64,000 nucleotides of DNA from an uncultured Candidatus Melainabacteria bacterium (GTDB lineage: Bacteria > Cyanobacteriota > Vampirovibrionia > Gastranaerophilales > Gastranaerophilaceae), in contig CAKVND010000001.1 of the NCBI GenBank assembly GCA_934777245.1, positions 1 to 64,000 on the forward strand, given 5' to 3'. Shown piece by piece: positions 44,834 through 53,877 of this stretch (positions within the stretch are counted from its first letter, which is position 1; the number at the start of each line of letters is the position of its first letter). Both the position numbers and the translations under genes were made by a program. The notes beneath the pieces are model-generated. The model was not told the origin of the DNA, ran no database searches, and saw nothing but the letters and a program-made list of their open reading frames with translations.

Positions 44834-45739
44834 TTAATCTCTTGCCATATCCAAATGTTTCTTTTCATCAAGCAACATTCCGTAAATCCATTCAGGTACA
44901 AAGTTTTTGCCCAAAATAATCTGACCGTTCATAATGTTTGGCGCATGAAAATCTGAACCGCCTGTTACAATCAAGCCCAAATTTTCTGCCATTGATGAAA
45001 AATATTCAACAATCGCAGGTGAATGCTTTCTATGATAAGCTTCAATCCCTCTTAAACCACAAGCCATAAGTTCTTTGATAAGCTTTTCTGCAATATCAAT
45101 ATCATAAGGGTGCGCAATTACAGGAATTCCGCCTGAATCATAGATTACTTCAACAGCCTCAAAAGGAGAAACTGTTTTTCTCTCAACATAAACCGGTGAA
45201 TCTCTATGAATATATTTACTGTAAGCTTCCATTACATTGCTTGTGCCACCTGCATTCGTAATAGCTTTAGCTATATGCGGACGCCCGATACTACCGCCTT
45301 CAGCAACCATGTTTTTAACATCTTCAAAAGCAATTTTTATGCCTTCTTTTTTCTTCAAAAGGCTTAAAATTTCTTTAGTTTGCTTAATTCTGGCATGTTG
45401 TTGCGCTTTTAATAAACTTTTAAAATCACTCTTGTTTACATCAGGGAAGTAGCCCAAAATGTGAACTTCATAACCTTTGTGAAGTGTATTTACTTCAATT
45501 CCGGGAATAATTTTAAAATCAACTTCTTTTGTTTTTAAATATTCTTTCGCAACATTATAAGACAAAACATTGTCGTGATCGGTTAAAGCAATTACTTGCA
45601 AACCAGCATCTAACGCTAAATCAACAATCTTTTCCGGAGAAAAGACGCCGTCAGAATAATAGGTGTGAATATGGTAATCACCTTTTAAACACCCGCCTCC
45701 TTTATCAACCGTCTGTTCCAACGTTGACCTCACTTTCAT
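44834..45739 (-). CDS. PHP-domain metallophosphoesterase
   Basis: 301 residues. The N-terminal metal motif is DYHIHTYYSDG, followed by VIALTDHDN, GIEVNT, VIAHPYDI and the C-terminal GSDFHAP, all the metal-ligand segments of TrpH/nucleoside 3',5'-bisphosphatase-like PHP proteins. Likely hydrolyses small nucleotides or RNA ends. The start overlaps the preceding gene by 35 nt; a TTG at 45721, 6 nt after GAGG, is a possible alternative start. The product seems complete. Confidence 0.83.
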   Translation of the reverse strand: MKVRSTLEQTVDKGGGCLKGDYHIHTYYSDGVFSPEKIVDLALDAGLQVIALTDHDNVLSYNVAKEYLKTKEVDFKIIPGIEVNTLHKGYEVHILGYFPDVNKSDFKSLLKAQQHARIKQTKEILSLLKKKEGIKIAFEDVKNMVAEGGSIGRPHIAKAITNAGGTSNVMEAYSKYIHRDSPVYVERKTVSPFEAVEVIYDSGGIPVIAHPYDIDIAEKLIKELMACGLRGIEAYHRKHSPAIVEYFSSMAENLGLIVTGGSDFHAPNIMNGQIILGKNFVPEWIYGMLLDEKKHLDMARD

Positions 45740-46553
45740 TTTTACTATTATCTACTATTAAATTAATTCTTTTAATTTGTGTTGCACTTGTTCTATCAAA
45801 AAGAACCTCAACACCGTTTATTTGAGCAATTGAAGCTTCTGCTATCTCATAGCGTTCAGGAAGCGAGGTTGATAAACGCTTAAGGGAAGTTGCAAATTCC
45901 ATACCGATTACGCTGTCTTCAGTACCGCAAAAACCTGCGTCTGTAATATATGCCATTCCATCATATATTTTTTCGTCAGCTGTTTGTACGTGTGTATGTG
46001 TGCCAAAAAATCCTTTAATCAATGCGTTTTCTTCATTATTAAATTCTTTTGCTAAATATTTTGAAAAACAAATTTTTTCTGCTGTAGCTTCTGCATGAAA
46101 ATCAACAAAAATATGTTGTACGCCTTCCGCTTGAAGTTTTTTAATTTCATCAACTACAACTTGCCAAGGAGAATCCATCGGAGGCATAAAAACACGTCCT
46201 AATGCGTTTATTACAGCCAATTTTTCTCCGTTAACATCAAATACTCTTGCCCCAACTCCTTTTGTACCAACAGGATAATTGATAGGACGGAGCAAATTTT
46301 CTGCCGTCTCTATGTATTCAAAAATATCCTTTTTATCCCAAATATGATTGCCCGAAGTAAAACAATCAACACCCGCAGAATTCAAATCTTCGTAATTCTT
46401 CTTTGTGAGTCCAAAGCCATGAGATGCATTTTCAATATTTGCGATTACAAAGTCAGGTTTTGTTTCAGAATTATTATCTCGAAAAGCAAGATAATTCTTT
46501 ATCGCAATTCTCCCCTGTCTGCCTGTTATGTCTCCGAAAAATAATAATCTCAT
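45705..46553 (-). CDS. YmdB-type metallophosphoesterase (TIGR00282)
   Basis: 282 residues of calcineurin-like fold. Metal-binding motifs are GDITGRQGR, NIENASHGFG, SGNHIWD and FFGTHTHVQTAD. In Bacillus YmdB is a cyclic-nucleotide phosphodiesterase encoded beside rny, as here, and influences biofilm versus motility. The ATG at 46553 is preferred on family grounds; an upstream in-frame ATG adds five residues. Confidence 0.88.
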   Translation of the reverse strand: MRLLFFGDITGRQGRIAIKNYLAFRDNNSETKPDFVIANIENASHGFGLTKKNYEDLNSAGVDCFTSGNHIWDKKDIFEYIETAENLLRPINYPVGTKGVGARVFDVNGEKLAVINALGRVFMPPMDSPWQVVVDEIKKLQAEGVQHIFVDFHAEATAEKICFSKYLAKEFNNEENALIKGFFGTHTHVQTADEKIYDGMAYITDAGFCGTEDSVIGMEFATSLKRLSTSLPERYEIAEASIAQINGVEVLFDRTSATQIKRINLIVDNSKNESEVNVGTDG

Positions 46554-46584
46554 TGTATTACAACCCATGTCTTTTATTTTATAA

Positions 46585-46608
46585 AACGGGGAAATAAAAT
46601 TCCCCGTT
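46585..46608 (-). terminator. Hairpin between rny and the phosphodiesterase gene
   Basis: 8-bp stem AACGGGGA / TCCCCGTT with an 8-nt loop, directly after the rny stop. No clean T-tract, so it may be a weak attenuator or mRNA-stability hairpin that lowers downstream expression. Confidence 0.5.
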
Positions 46609-46613
46609 GTTAA

Positions 46614-48134
46614 CTATTTCGCAATTTCAGTTGTTCTAAATTCTCTTACAACTGTAACTTTTATTTGTCCCGGATAATCAAGTTCATCCTCAATTTTTTT
46701 CGCAATATCTCTTGCAAGTTTTTGTGAAGCCAAATCATCGAACGTTTCTGATTGAACAATTACACGAACTTCACGTCCTGCTTGAACTGCGAATGATTGT
46801 TTGATACCTTCATAACCGTTTACAATTTCTTCAATCTTTTGTAGACGCTTGATATAAATTTCCAATGTATCACGTCTTGCCCCCGGACGACCTGCTGAAA
46901 TTGCGTCAGCAAGTTTCACCAAAACAGCTTCAACCGTATTTGCTGTAACATCATCATGGTGAGCTTCAATAGCGTGAATTACTTCCGGTTTTTCGCCATA
47001 TCTTGTAGCTAATTCTACACCTAATTGAATATGCGTACCTTCTTGAGTTTGGTCAACAGCCTTACCAATATCGTGAAGCAAACCTGCACGCTTAGCGATA
47101 TAAACATTTGCGCCAAGTTCAGCCGCTAACATTCCTGCAATATGTCCAACTTCAAGAGAGTGTTTAAGAACATTTTGACCGTAACTTGTTCTATAATACA
47201 GACGTCCTAAGTTTTTGATAAGTTCTTTGTTTAAGCCCATTATGCCCATATCAAGAGCTGCATTTTCACCTTCTTTTAAAATTTTCTTTTCAACTTCTTC
47301 TCTTGATTTTTCAACAGTTTCTTCAATTCTAACAGGGTGAATACGACCGTCTTGGATAAGTTTTTCAAGAGCGATTTTTGCGATTTCACGTCTTACAGGG
47401 TCAAAAGCTGACAATACTACAGCTTCAGGAGTATCATCAATAATTAAATCAACACCTGTCAAAGTTTCTAAAGTTCTGATGTTACGACCTTCACGACCGA
47501 TAATTCTACCCTTCATTTCGTCATTTGGAAGTGAAACAACCGAAACAGTTGATTCCACAACTTGTTCCATCATACATCTTTGCATTGTTGTTGTTAAAAT
47601 TTCTTTTGATTTTTCTAAGGCATCTTCTCTAATCTTTGCTTCGTTTTCACGAATCAATTGCATTTGCTCTTGTGCCAAATCACTTTTCAATTGTTCTAAA
47701 AGCATTTTTTTAGCTTCTTCTGTTGACATGCCGGCAATTCGTTCAAGTTCAACAGTTTGTTTTTGAACGATTTCTGCCAAAAAGTCTTCTTTTTCAATCA
47801 ATTGGTCTTTTAATCTATCCAATTCTAATTCTTTATCAGAAACTTCTTGCATTCTATCTTCAAGTTGGTCTTCGCGTTTAGAAAGTTTGTTTTCTATAGT
47901 TGCAAACTCTCTTCTGCGTTCTCTTTCATCTGCGTTTAATTGTTCTCTTTCACTATGCAAAGCCTCTTTTGCCTTAATTAAAGCTTCTTTTTGCATAATA
48001 GCTTCTTTTTCTTGTAAATCTTTTTTTGATTGTTCAGTTTGTTGAACAAGATTTTTGTACTTAACTCTTTGCACCGCAATTATTGCAACCAGTATAACCA
48101 GTGCAATTATTGCAACAGTCAATAATGCATTCAT
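46614..48134 (-). CDS. rny: Ribonuclease Y
   Basis: 506 residues: N-terminal membrane helix (residues 3-21), long coiled-coil (25-190), KH domain ([19 protein letters not shown]) and HD domain ([33 protein letters not shown]). It starts mRNA decay from the membrane in bacteria without RNase E. AAAGGTG precedes the ATG. First gene of a six-gene series. Confidence 0.96.
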   Translation of the reverse strand: MNALLTVAIIALVILVAIIAVQRVKYKNLVQQTEQSKKDLQEKEAIMQKEALIKAKEALHSEREQLNADERERRREFATIENKLSKREDQLEDRMQEVSDKELELDRLKDQLIEKEDFLAEIVQKQTVELERIAGMSTEEAKKMLLEQLKSDLAQEQMQLIRENEAKIREDALEKSKEILTTTMQRCMMEQVVESTVSVVSLPNDEMKGRIIGREGRNIRTLETLTGVDLIIDDTPEAVVLSAFDPVRREIAKIALEKLIQDGRIHPVRIEETVEKSREEVEKKILKEGENAALDMGIMGLNKELIKNLGRLYYRTSYGQNVLKHSLEVGHIAGMLAAELGANVYIAKRAGLLHDIGKAVDQTQEGTHIQLGVELATRYGEKPEVIHAIEAHHDDVTANTVEAVLVKLADAISAGRPGARRDTLEIYIKRLQKIEEIVNGYEGIKQSFAVQAGREVRVIVQSETFDDLASQKLARDIAKKIEDELDYPGQIKVTVVREFRTTEIAK

Positions 48135-48428
48135 TTAGCACCTTTTCCTTTTCTATTTTTCTATATATACACGTAGTCCGAGCACATGTATCCTACTCGG
48201 CAACTATTAAATATTCTCAATAATCTTCTCTATCGCATATATTTTAAAAAATTTATTATACTACTACTGATTTTATCATACCATACAAAGCGATATTTGT
48301 ACATAAAAAAATATATAAAGAATCAAATCAAAAACATTTTTACAGTAAAAAGGAAGAAGCTTTACAATCCTCCCCCTTTTTGTTAGGATTTAGGTATACT
48401 TATAAAGAATTATAGGGAGATGAATAAA

Positions 48429-50204
48429 TTGAAAACAAGAATGAAAACAAACAATTGCGGAGAATTAAACCTAAGCAATTTAAATGAAGAAATTACATTA
48501 TCCGGCTGGGTTTCAACTGTTAGAGATTTAGGCGGTATTTTGTTTATCGAATTAAGAGACAGAAGCGGATTTTTCCAACTTGTAGCTAACCCACAAGTTA
48601 ACCCTGATGTACATAAAGTTTTTGAAAAAGTTAGAAGTGAATATGTAATCATGGTTAAAGGTAAGGTTACAAAAAGACCGGAAGAAACTTATAACGAAAA
48701 ATATCCTACAGGACAAGTTGAAATGTATCCTGAATCAGTTGAGATTTTAGCTGAATCAAAAGTTTTACCATTTGTTCTTGGCGACGAAAGCGTTTCAGAA
48801 GATATCAGACTTAAATACAGATATTTAGATATCAGAAACGAAAAAATGTTACACAACTTGAAAACAAGACACAACATTGTTCAAGCTGTTAGAAATTATT
48901 TGAACAACCAAGACTTTATGGAAGTTGAAACACCTATCTTGATTAAAACAACTCCGGAAGGCGCAAGAGATTATTTAGTACCTTCTCGTGTTCAAGAAGG
49001 TAAATTCTTCGCGCTTCCTCAATCACCACAAATCTTCAAACAATTATTAATGGTTGGTGGTATTGAAAAATATTATCAAGTTGCAAAATGCTTCCGTGAC
49101 GAAGATTTGAGAGCTGACAGACAACCTGAATTCACTCAAATCGACATGGAAATGTCATTTGTTGAACAACCTGACGTTATCAAGGTTGTTGAAGGCTTGT
49201 TAGTTGATGCGTTCAAAGCAGCGGGTGTAGATATTCACCCACCATTTACTCAAATCACTTGGCAAGAAGCAATGGATAGATTTGGTTCTGATAAACCTGA
49301 TACAAGATTTGGTTTAGAATTGTTTGATATTGGTGATATTATTTTACAATCTAACTTTGATATCGTTAAAAAGACTCTTGAAAATGGCGGTATCGTTCGT
49401 GGTATTAGAATCCCGGGCGGTGCTAAATATTCAAGAAAAGATATCGATGATATTACTAAACTTGCGGTATCTTATGGCGCTAAGGCTCTAGCTAATATTA
49501 TTTACTTGGAAGACGGTTCTGCAAAATCTCCTGTATTGAAATTCGTTACAGAAGAACAAGCAAAACAAATTCAAGAAAGAGCCGGTGCAGAAGCCGGAGA
49601 TATCATTTTCTTCGTAGCTGATAAACCAAAATTAGTTTACGATATTATGGGCAGATTAAGATTGCACTTCGGAAAATCATTGAACTTGATTGACGAAAAC
49701 AAACACAACTTGTTGTGGGTTGTTGACTTCCCAATGTTCGAATGGTCAGACGAAGAAGGCAGATTTATGGCAATGCACCACCCATTCACTTCTCCAAACT
49801 TGGAAGATTTGGATAAATTGGATAGCGGAGATTTGGGCAACGTTAAATCAATTGCTTACGATATCGTTTATAACGGAACTGAATTGGGCGGTGGTTCTGT
49901 AAGAATCCACTCATCTGAAGTTCAAAAGAAAATTTTCAAGGCATTAGGATTAACAGAAGAAGAAGCAACAGAAAAATTCGGATTTATGATTAACGCTCTT
50001 CAATATGGTACTCCGCCACATGCCGGCTTGGCTATCGGTTTGGATAGATTGGTTGCATTGCTTTGCAGAACTGACTCAATCCGTGACGTTATCGCATTCC
50101 CTAAGAATGCAAGTGCTAAGTGCTTGATGAGTGACGCTCCGGGCGAAGCTTCATTGCAACAGTTGAGAGAATTGCACATTAAGAGTACAGTTAAAAAAGA
50201 TTAG
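48429..50204 (+). CDS. aspS: Aspartyl-tRNA synthetase
   Basis: About 590 residues: N-terminal OB-fold anticodon domain (ITLSGWVSTVRDLGG), class II catalytic core (motif 2 FRDEDLRADRQPEFTQ; motif 3 GLAIGLDRLVALL) with the bacterial GAD insertion. Start choice: AGGGAG directly abuts the ATG at 48420, with no spacing, while it is 9 nt from the TTG at 48429, so TTG is preferred; the ATG at 48441 is 21 nt away. A bidirectional terminator follows. Confidence 0.95.
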   Translation: MKTRMKTNNCGELNLSNLNEEITLSGWVSTVRDLGGILFIELRDRSGFFQLVANPQVNPDVHKVFEKVRSEYVIMVKGKVTKRPEETYNEKYPTGQVEMYPESVEILAESKVLPFVLGDESVSEDIRLKYRYLDIRNEKMLHNLKTRHNIVQAVRNYLNNQDFMEVETPILIKTTPEGARDYLVPSRVQEGKFFALPQSPQIFKQLLMVGGIEKYYQVAKCFRDEDLRADRQPEFTQIDMEMSFVEQPDVIKVVEGLLVDAFKAAGVDIHPPFTQITWQEAMDRFGSDKPDTRFGLELFDIGDIILQSNFDIVKKTLENGGIVRGIRIPGGAKYSRKDIDDITKLAVSYGAKALANIIYLEDGSAKSPVLKFVTEEQAKQIQERAGAEAGDIIFFVADKPKLVYDIMGRLRLHFGKSLNLIDENKHNLLWVVDFPMFEWSDEEGRFMAMHHPFTSPNLEDLDKLDSGDLGNVKSIAYDIVYNGTELGGGSVRIHSSEVQKKIFKALGLTEEEATEKFGFMINALQYGTPPHAGLAIGLDRLVALLCRTDSIRDVIAFPKNASAKCLMSDAPGEASLQQLRELHIKSTVKKD

Positions 50205-50214
50205 TTTAATAAAT

Positions 50215-50244
50215 AAAAAACGCACCCTACAGGGTGCGTTTTTT
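50215..50244. terminator. Bidirectional terminator after aspS
   Basis: Stem AAAAAACGCACCCT / AGGGTGCGTTTTTT with a 2-nt loop. It also serves the convergent glycosyltransferase gene, whose stop lies 5 nt beyond. Confidence 0.9.
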
Positions 50245-50248
50245 TTAT

Positions 50249-51184
50249 CTATTGAGCTACTTTCAACATGTATCGTGTACAATCTTTTGAATTATGACTT
50301 TGACGAGCAATTCTATAACATTCTTCTACAACTTTTTTATATGCCGTAGAATCTTCTAAATAACTTTCTATCTTGAAAATTAAATCAGAAAAATCTTCAT
50401 AAAAAGGCATATGTCCTTCAAAAAGAGCAAGCTCTTCCCTAAAATCACTCAACATCAATCTTTTACAGGCAACAGTTTGAAATGTTCTATAATTTAAGGA
50501 CGAAATTCCTTGTGAATTCATATTAAAAACGATTTTTGAATTATTAATAGCTTTTGCCATGTCTATTTCATTATCAATAAAACCTTGATAACAAAGTTCA
50601 ATAAGCTCAGGATACTTTGAACGTTTAAGAGCATCTCTATAATGCCTATCTATAGCATACCAAGCAATTTTTAAATTCGAAAGCTTTGTGAGAATTTCTT
50701 CAAAAAAACTCAACCTGTAATCAGTATCCAAACGTCCGGCAAACATCAAATCAAAATTAGGTTTTTTACCAAAATCTTGATAAACATCAAAATTAACAAA
50801 ATGAGGTAAATAATTTAAATTTTTAAAATTTTCATATTCTGTTAAAACTTTATCCCAATAAAACGTATAATTATCATTGCATTCCAAATATGGCAAATAT
50901 TTTTCCCACTCGGCTCCTGACGCTTTGCTTCTAATATCATCAGAAAAATAATTAATTGAAGGATATGATAATTGATTATCAATTTTTATTTTTAAACCTG
51001 AAAAATCATATCCCAGAATATAATCATAATCAGATTTTAAACAATCTGTAAGATTTTTATCAAAAAGTTCATCAAAAACTGTAACATCACAATCGTTTTG
51101 TCTAAAACCATCAATAATACTGCTTGTAGTCAAGCGCCCACCAATACTCACAGGCAAAATTGCTAAAATCTTCTTATTTTTCAT
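50249..51184 (-). CDS. CgeB-like glycosyltransferase
   Basis: 311 residues with the GT-B C-terminal domain of the Glyco_trans_1_2 (CgeB) type: NNSKIVFNMNSQGISSLNYR, TFQTVACKRLML and MPFYEDFSDLIFKIESYL. The N-terminal half is a short Rossmann-like domain (KILAILPVSIGGRLTTSSII). Acceptor and sugar donor unknown; perhaps glycosylation of a surface structure. No pathway genes adjoin it. Confidence 0.75.
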   Translation of the reverse strand: MKNKKILAILPVSIGGRLTTSSIIDGFRQNDCDVTVFDELFDKNLTDCLKSDYDYILGYDFSGLKIKIDNQLSYPSINYFSDDIRSKASGAEWEKYLPYLECNDNYTFYWDKVLTEYENFKNLNYLPHFVNFDVYQDFGKKPNFDLMFAGRLDTDYRLSFFEEILTKLSNLKIAWYAIDRHYRDALKRSKYPELIELCYQGFIDNEIDMAKAINNSKIVFNMNSQGISSLNYRTFQTVACKRLMLSDFREELALFEGHMPFYEDFSDLIFKIESYLEDSTAYKKVVEECYRIARQSHNSKDCTRYMLKVAQ

Positions 51185-51600
51185 ACACGTAATATTTTAA
51201 CATTTTTGTTTAGGGTTTACAAGACATATATTAACTTAAAATAGACAACGACGGAAATTTATTATAAAATAATATCTTGTAGGGCTAATACATTAGATAC
51301 TTCCTCCTGAACAACAAATTTTGAAGAAATTGACAGGAAAGGAGTGGGGGTAAATAAACCATACTTGTAGTTAACACCTACAAACATAGAAGTAGAGTGA
51401 AAAACTATAGTTTTAGATAAAATAATAATGCTATTACTAGCATTAAGCATACTCGTAATAGCATTAAGTTTGTTTAAATCATAGGGTATGAAGATAGCTC
51501 TTAACAAATACGCTTAGGTGTTAGGAGCTGTGCCCTACTCTTACATTATTTACTATATTCAACAATTTGTCAACTGATGCGACAAAGCAGAGGAGCGTTT
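51185..51600. other. Intergenic region without a confident gene
   Basis: An 81-codon minus-strand frame here has FVGVNYKYGLFTPTPFL, which looks like a beta-strand pair of an outer-membrane protein, but no ribosome site or homologous context supports it. Several inverted repeats are visible (GCTATTACTAGC at 51430 region, TTGTAG...CTACAA near 51367-51385). Possibly a decayed gene. Confidence 0.4.
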
Positions 51601-53133
51601 ATGTTTCAAGAATTAAGAGATGAGTTTTGCAAAAAATTAGAAAAAGTTTCAATAGATTTAGAGAAAAAGTGCTGGGATTTTTATATCAATTCTACTCCGG
51701 AAAATATGAAAAAATATGAAACTGCGCAAGATGAATATTCAAAAATTTTTCAAGATAGAAAAATGTATGAGAAATTTCAAAACGTAGACAAAAATTCTCT
51801 TTCTAAACATGAAGCGAAACAGCTTAAAGATTTGTTGAAAGAATTTGACGAAGAATTAAATACAGGTGAAGAATTAAAAAAACTTCGCCAAAAAGAAAAC
51901 GAAATTGCGAAGAAATTTAATTCTTATGTTTTAAAAATTGATGATAAAGAAATTACTAAAACAGAAGTTACAAAAATACTTCAAAATGAAGAAAATCCGG
52001 AAATCAGAAGAAAAGCACACGAAGCGAAGATTGCCTGCGGAGATTTGATTGCTGACGATTTGGTTGAGTTTGTAAAAATGCGCAACGAGTACGCAAAAAC
52101 AAAAGGTTACGAAAATTATTTTGAATACAAACTCAAAGAAGACTACGAAGTTGAAAACGAGTTTTTGGAAAAATTAATCAATGAAGTTTATTCGAAAACC
52201 CAAAATACGATTAAAGAAATTCAGACAAAAAAGCAAAATGATTTGAAAAAGTTTTTTAATGTTGATGAATTAAAGTCATACCATTACGGACTATTGTTAA
52301 GCGACAATCCGGAAAAAGATGTTAATAAAGTTTTAGAGCAAAACGACATCACACTTATTTCTAAAAACATGTATAAAAACATGGGCTATGATGTCGATAA
52401 AATGCTAGCTGACGGCAGATTGACGCTTGATTTATTCCCAAGAAAAGGCAAAAACACACACGGTTTTTGTTTTGGAGTTCAGGCTGGTAAAGATTCTAGA
52501 ATTCTGGCAAATCTTACGAATAATGTAATAAGCTTAGACACTTTAAATCACGAAATGGGACATTGCGTATACGATTTGGGGATTGATATAAGTTTACCGT
52601 TTTTAGACCGCACAGCAGCTTCTCCTGCTGTAACAGAAGCCGTTGCAATGATGATGGGCGATATAATTAAACGCGAAAATGTCCTTGCTGATATTCTTGA
52701 CAAAGATTTGTTGAACAGATTTAAAAACTCTATAAAAGAAGATGAGGTTTCTTTTGTTTCAAAAAGCTTGTTGATTATTGATTTTGAACGCAAATTTTAT
52801 TCTAATCCTGAACAAAATCCGGCAGAACTTTGGAATAATTTGCGCGGAAAATATTTGAACAGGTTTGAAACAGAGGACAATGAGTGGGCAACAATTCCGC
52901 ATTATCTTTCACATCCGGCGTATTATCAAAATTATTTTAGAGCAAATTTGATGAAAGCTCAAATTTATAATTACTTAAAATCACAACTCGGAGATATTAC
53001 AGATAACTCAGATTCTGCAGAATTTCTCGACAAAAAAATCTTTGCTCTCGGCGCTTCAATTGATGAATACGAATTGATTGAAAAATTAACAGGCAAAGAA
53101 TTTTCAGCAGAGGATTTTGTAGAAAGTCTGTAA
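51601..53133 (+). CDS. M2/M3-like zinc metallopeptidase (gluzincin)
   Basis: 510 residues, no signal peptide, all-helical. Zinc motif HEMGH (H317-H321) with the downstream ligand glutamate at about E346 (TEAVAMMMGD). The sequence after the motif (DISLPFLDRTAASPAVTEAV) resembles the M2, ACE-like, arrangement more than oligoendopeptidase F. Presumably a cytoplasmic oligopeptidase. An in-frame ATG at 51577 is rejected; GAGGAG precedes the ATG at 51601. Confidence 0.85.
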   Translation: MFQELRDEFCKKLEKVSIDLEKKCWDFYINSTPENMKKYETAQDEYSKIFQDRKMYEKFQNVDKNSLSKHEAKQLKDLLKEFDEELNTGEELKKLRQKENEIAKKFNSYVLKIDDKEITKTEVTKILQNEENPEIRRKAHEAKIACGDLIADDLVEFVKMRNEYAKTKGYENYFEYKLKEDYEVENEFLEKLINEVYSKTQNTIKEIQTKKQNDLKKFFNVDELKSYHYGLLLSDNPEKDVNKVLEQNDITLISKNMYKNMGYDVDKMLADGRLTLDLFPRKGKNTHGFCFGVQAGKDSRILANLTNNVISLDTLNHEMGHCVYDLGIDISLPFLDRTAASPAVTEAVAMMMGDIIKRENVLADILDKDLLNRFKNSIKEDEVSFVSKSLLIIDFERKFYSNPEQNPAELWNNLRGKYLNRFETEDNEWATIPHYLSHPAYYQNYFRANLMKAQIYNYLKSQLGDITDNSDSAEFLDKKIFALGASIDEYELIEKLTGKEFSAEDFVESL

Positions 53134-53162
53134 TTATTTTTTTAATAACTATTTTTATTTTA

Positions 53163-53362
53163 TGAAAGTCATTGCAAGAAAATCGCTGATTTTCGTGGCA
53201 ATCTAGTTTTGTGAAATTATTTTTTATAGTTTATAATACCCTCTCCCTATAAAGGGAGGGAAAAGCGCACGAGTGTTGGCGTTAGCACCTCTCCACGGGG
53301 GAGGCCGCAGTCGTTCGCGAGACCTTGTCGAGCGTTACGAATGCGAGTGGGGGCTGATGCGG
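53163..53362. repeat. Composite dispersed repeat upstream of DUF559
   Basis: 53163-53245 is a near-identical inverse of 30945-31016: CATTGCAAGAAAATCGC, TTTTCGTGGCAATCTAG, TTTATAGTTTATAATACCC. It is followed by CCCTCTCCCTATAAAGGGAG and CCTCTCCACGGGGGAGG. The 62-codon frame here is repeat-derived. It flanks the DUF559 gene on one side; the CCCTATAAAGGGAGGG block recurs on the other at 53789-53813. Confidence 0.65.
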
Positions 53363-53707
53363 TTATTCAACTCCAAATTCAACCTGCAACATCTTACAAA
53401 CTCCTGCAATATTCTTATCTATGTCATTATTCCAAATGCGAACTACTTTATAACCCAATGAATTTAAAAACTCTGTACGCTGTTTATCATATTCTATATC
53501 TGCCGGTTGATTATGTTGTCCACCATCAATTTCTATAACAATCTTTTTTGAACGACATACAAAATCTACTATATAATTACCCATTGGATATTGTCTTCTA
53601 ACTTCATATCCGTAAAAATTATGATTTCGTAAAATATTCCACATTTTACGCTCTTGAGATGTCATGTTTTTTCTCAATTCACGAGCATTGGTTGTATTAT
53701 TTTTCAT
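53363..53707 (-). CDS. DUF559 endonuclease-fold protein
   Basis: 114 residues of the restriction-endonuclease-like DUF559/Vsr-related family: LRKNMTSQERKMWNILRNHN, YEVRRQYPMGNYIVDFVC and the active-site-like IVIEIDGGQHNQ. Role unknown; homologues are often in or next to intergenic repeats. TAAAAT lies 6 nt before the ATG and there is no Shine-Dalgarno site. It is bracketed by CCCTATAAAGGGAGGG repeats. Confidence 0.83.
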   Translation of the reverse strand: MKNNTTNARELRKNMTSQERKMWNILRNHNFYGYEVRRQYPMGNYIVDFVCRSKKIVIEIDGGQHNQPADIEYDKQRTEFLNSLGYKVVRIWNNDIDKNIAGVCKMLQVEFGVE

Positions 53708-53788
53708 GATTTTATTTTAACATATTTGTTTATTTTGGATAAGCCCCCACCCGAATTTCTAAGCTTCGCTCAGCTCAGCTTGAAATTC

Positions 53789-53813
53789 TACCCTCCCCCT
53801 ATAAAGGGAGGGT
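53789..53813. repeat. Right-hand CCCTATAAAGGGAGGG repeat of the DUF559 locus
   Basis: TACCCTCCCCCTATAAAGGG continues as AGGGTA: a palindromic block that also occurs at 53229-53252, on the other side of the DUF559 gene, and in parts at 30865-30885 and 54710-54725. Confidence 0.6.
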
Positions 53814-53816
53814 AAA

Positions 53817-53848
53817 AAAAGAACTTGGCTAGCATGCCAAGTTCTTTT
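53817..53848 (-). terminator. Terminator after the prepilin gene
   Basis: 13-bp stem AAAAGAACTTGGC / GCCAAGTTCTTTT with a 6-nt loop and a T-rich continuation on the minus strand. It lies 30 nt after the prepilin stop. Confidence 0.9.
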
Positions 53849-53877
53849 ACTTTTTTATTTAATTAGAATAATTCAAA

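Noticed and set aside
51262..51507. 81-codon minus-strand frame with FVGVNYKYGLFTPTPFL
   Set aside because: No ribosome site, odd composition at both ends, in a region of short inverted repeats; kept only as a possible decayed gene in the intergenic entry.
53273..53538. Two overlapping plus-strand frames of 62 and 65 codons
   Set aside because: They lie in repeat DNA and antisense to the DUF559 gene; composition is that of the repeats.
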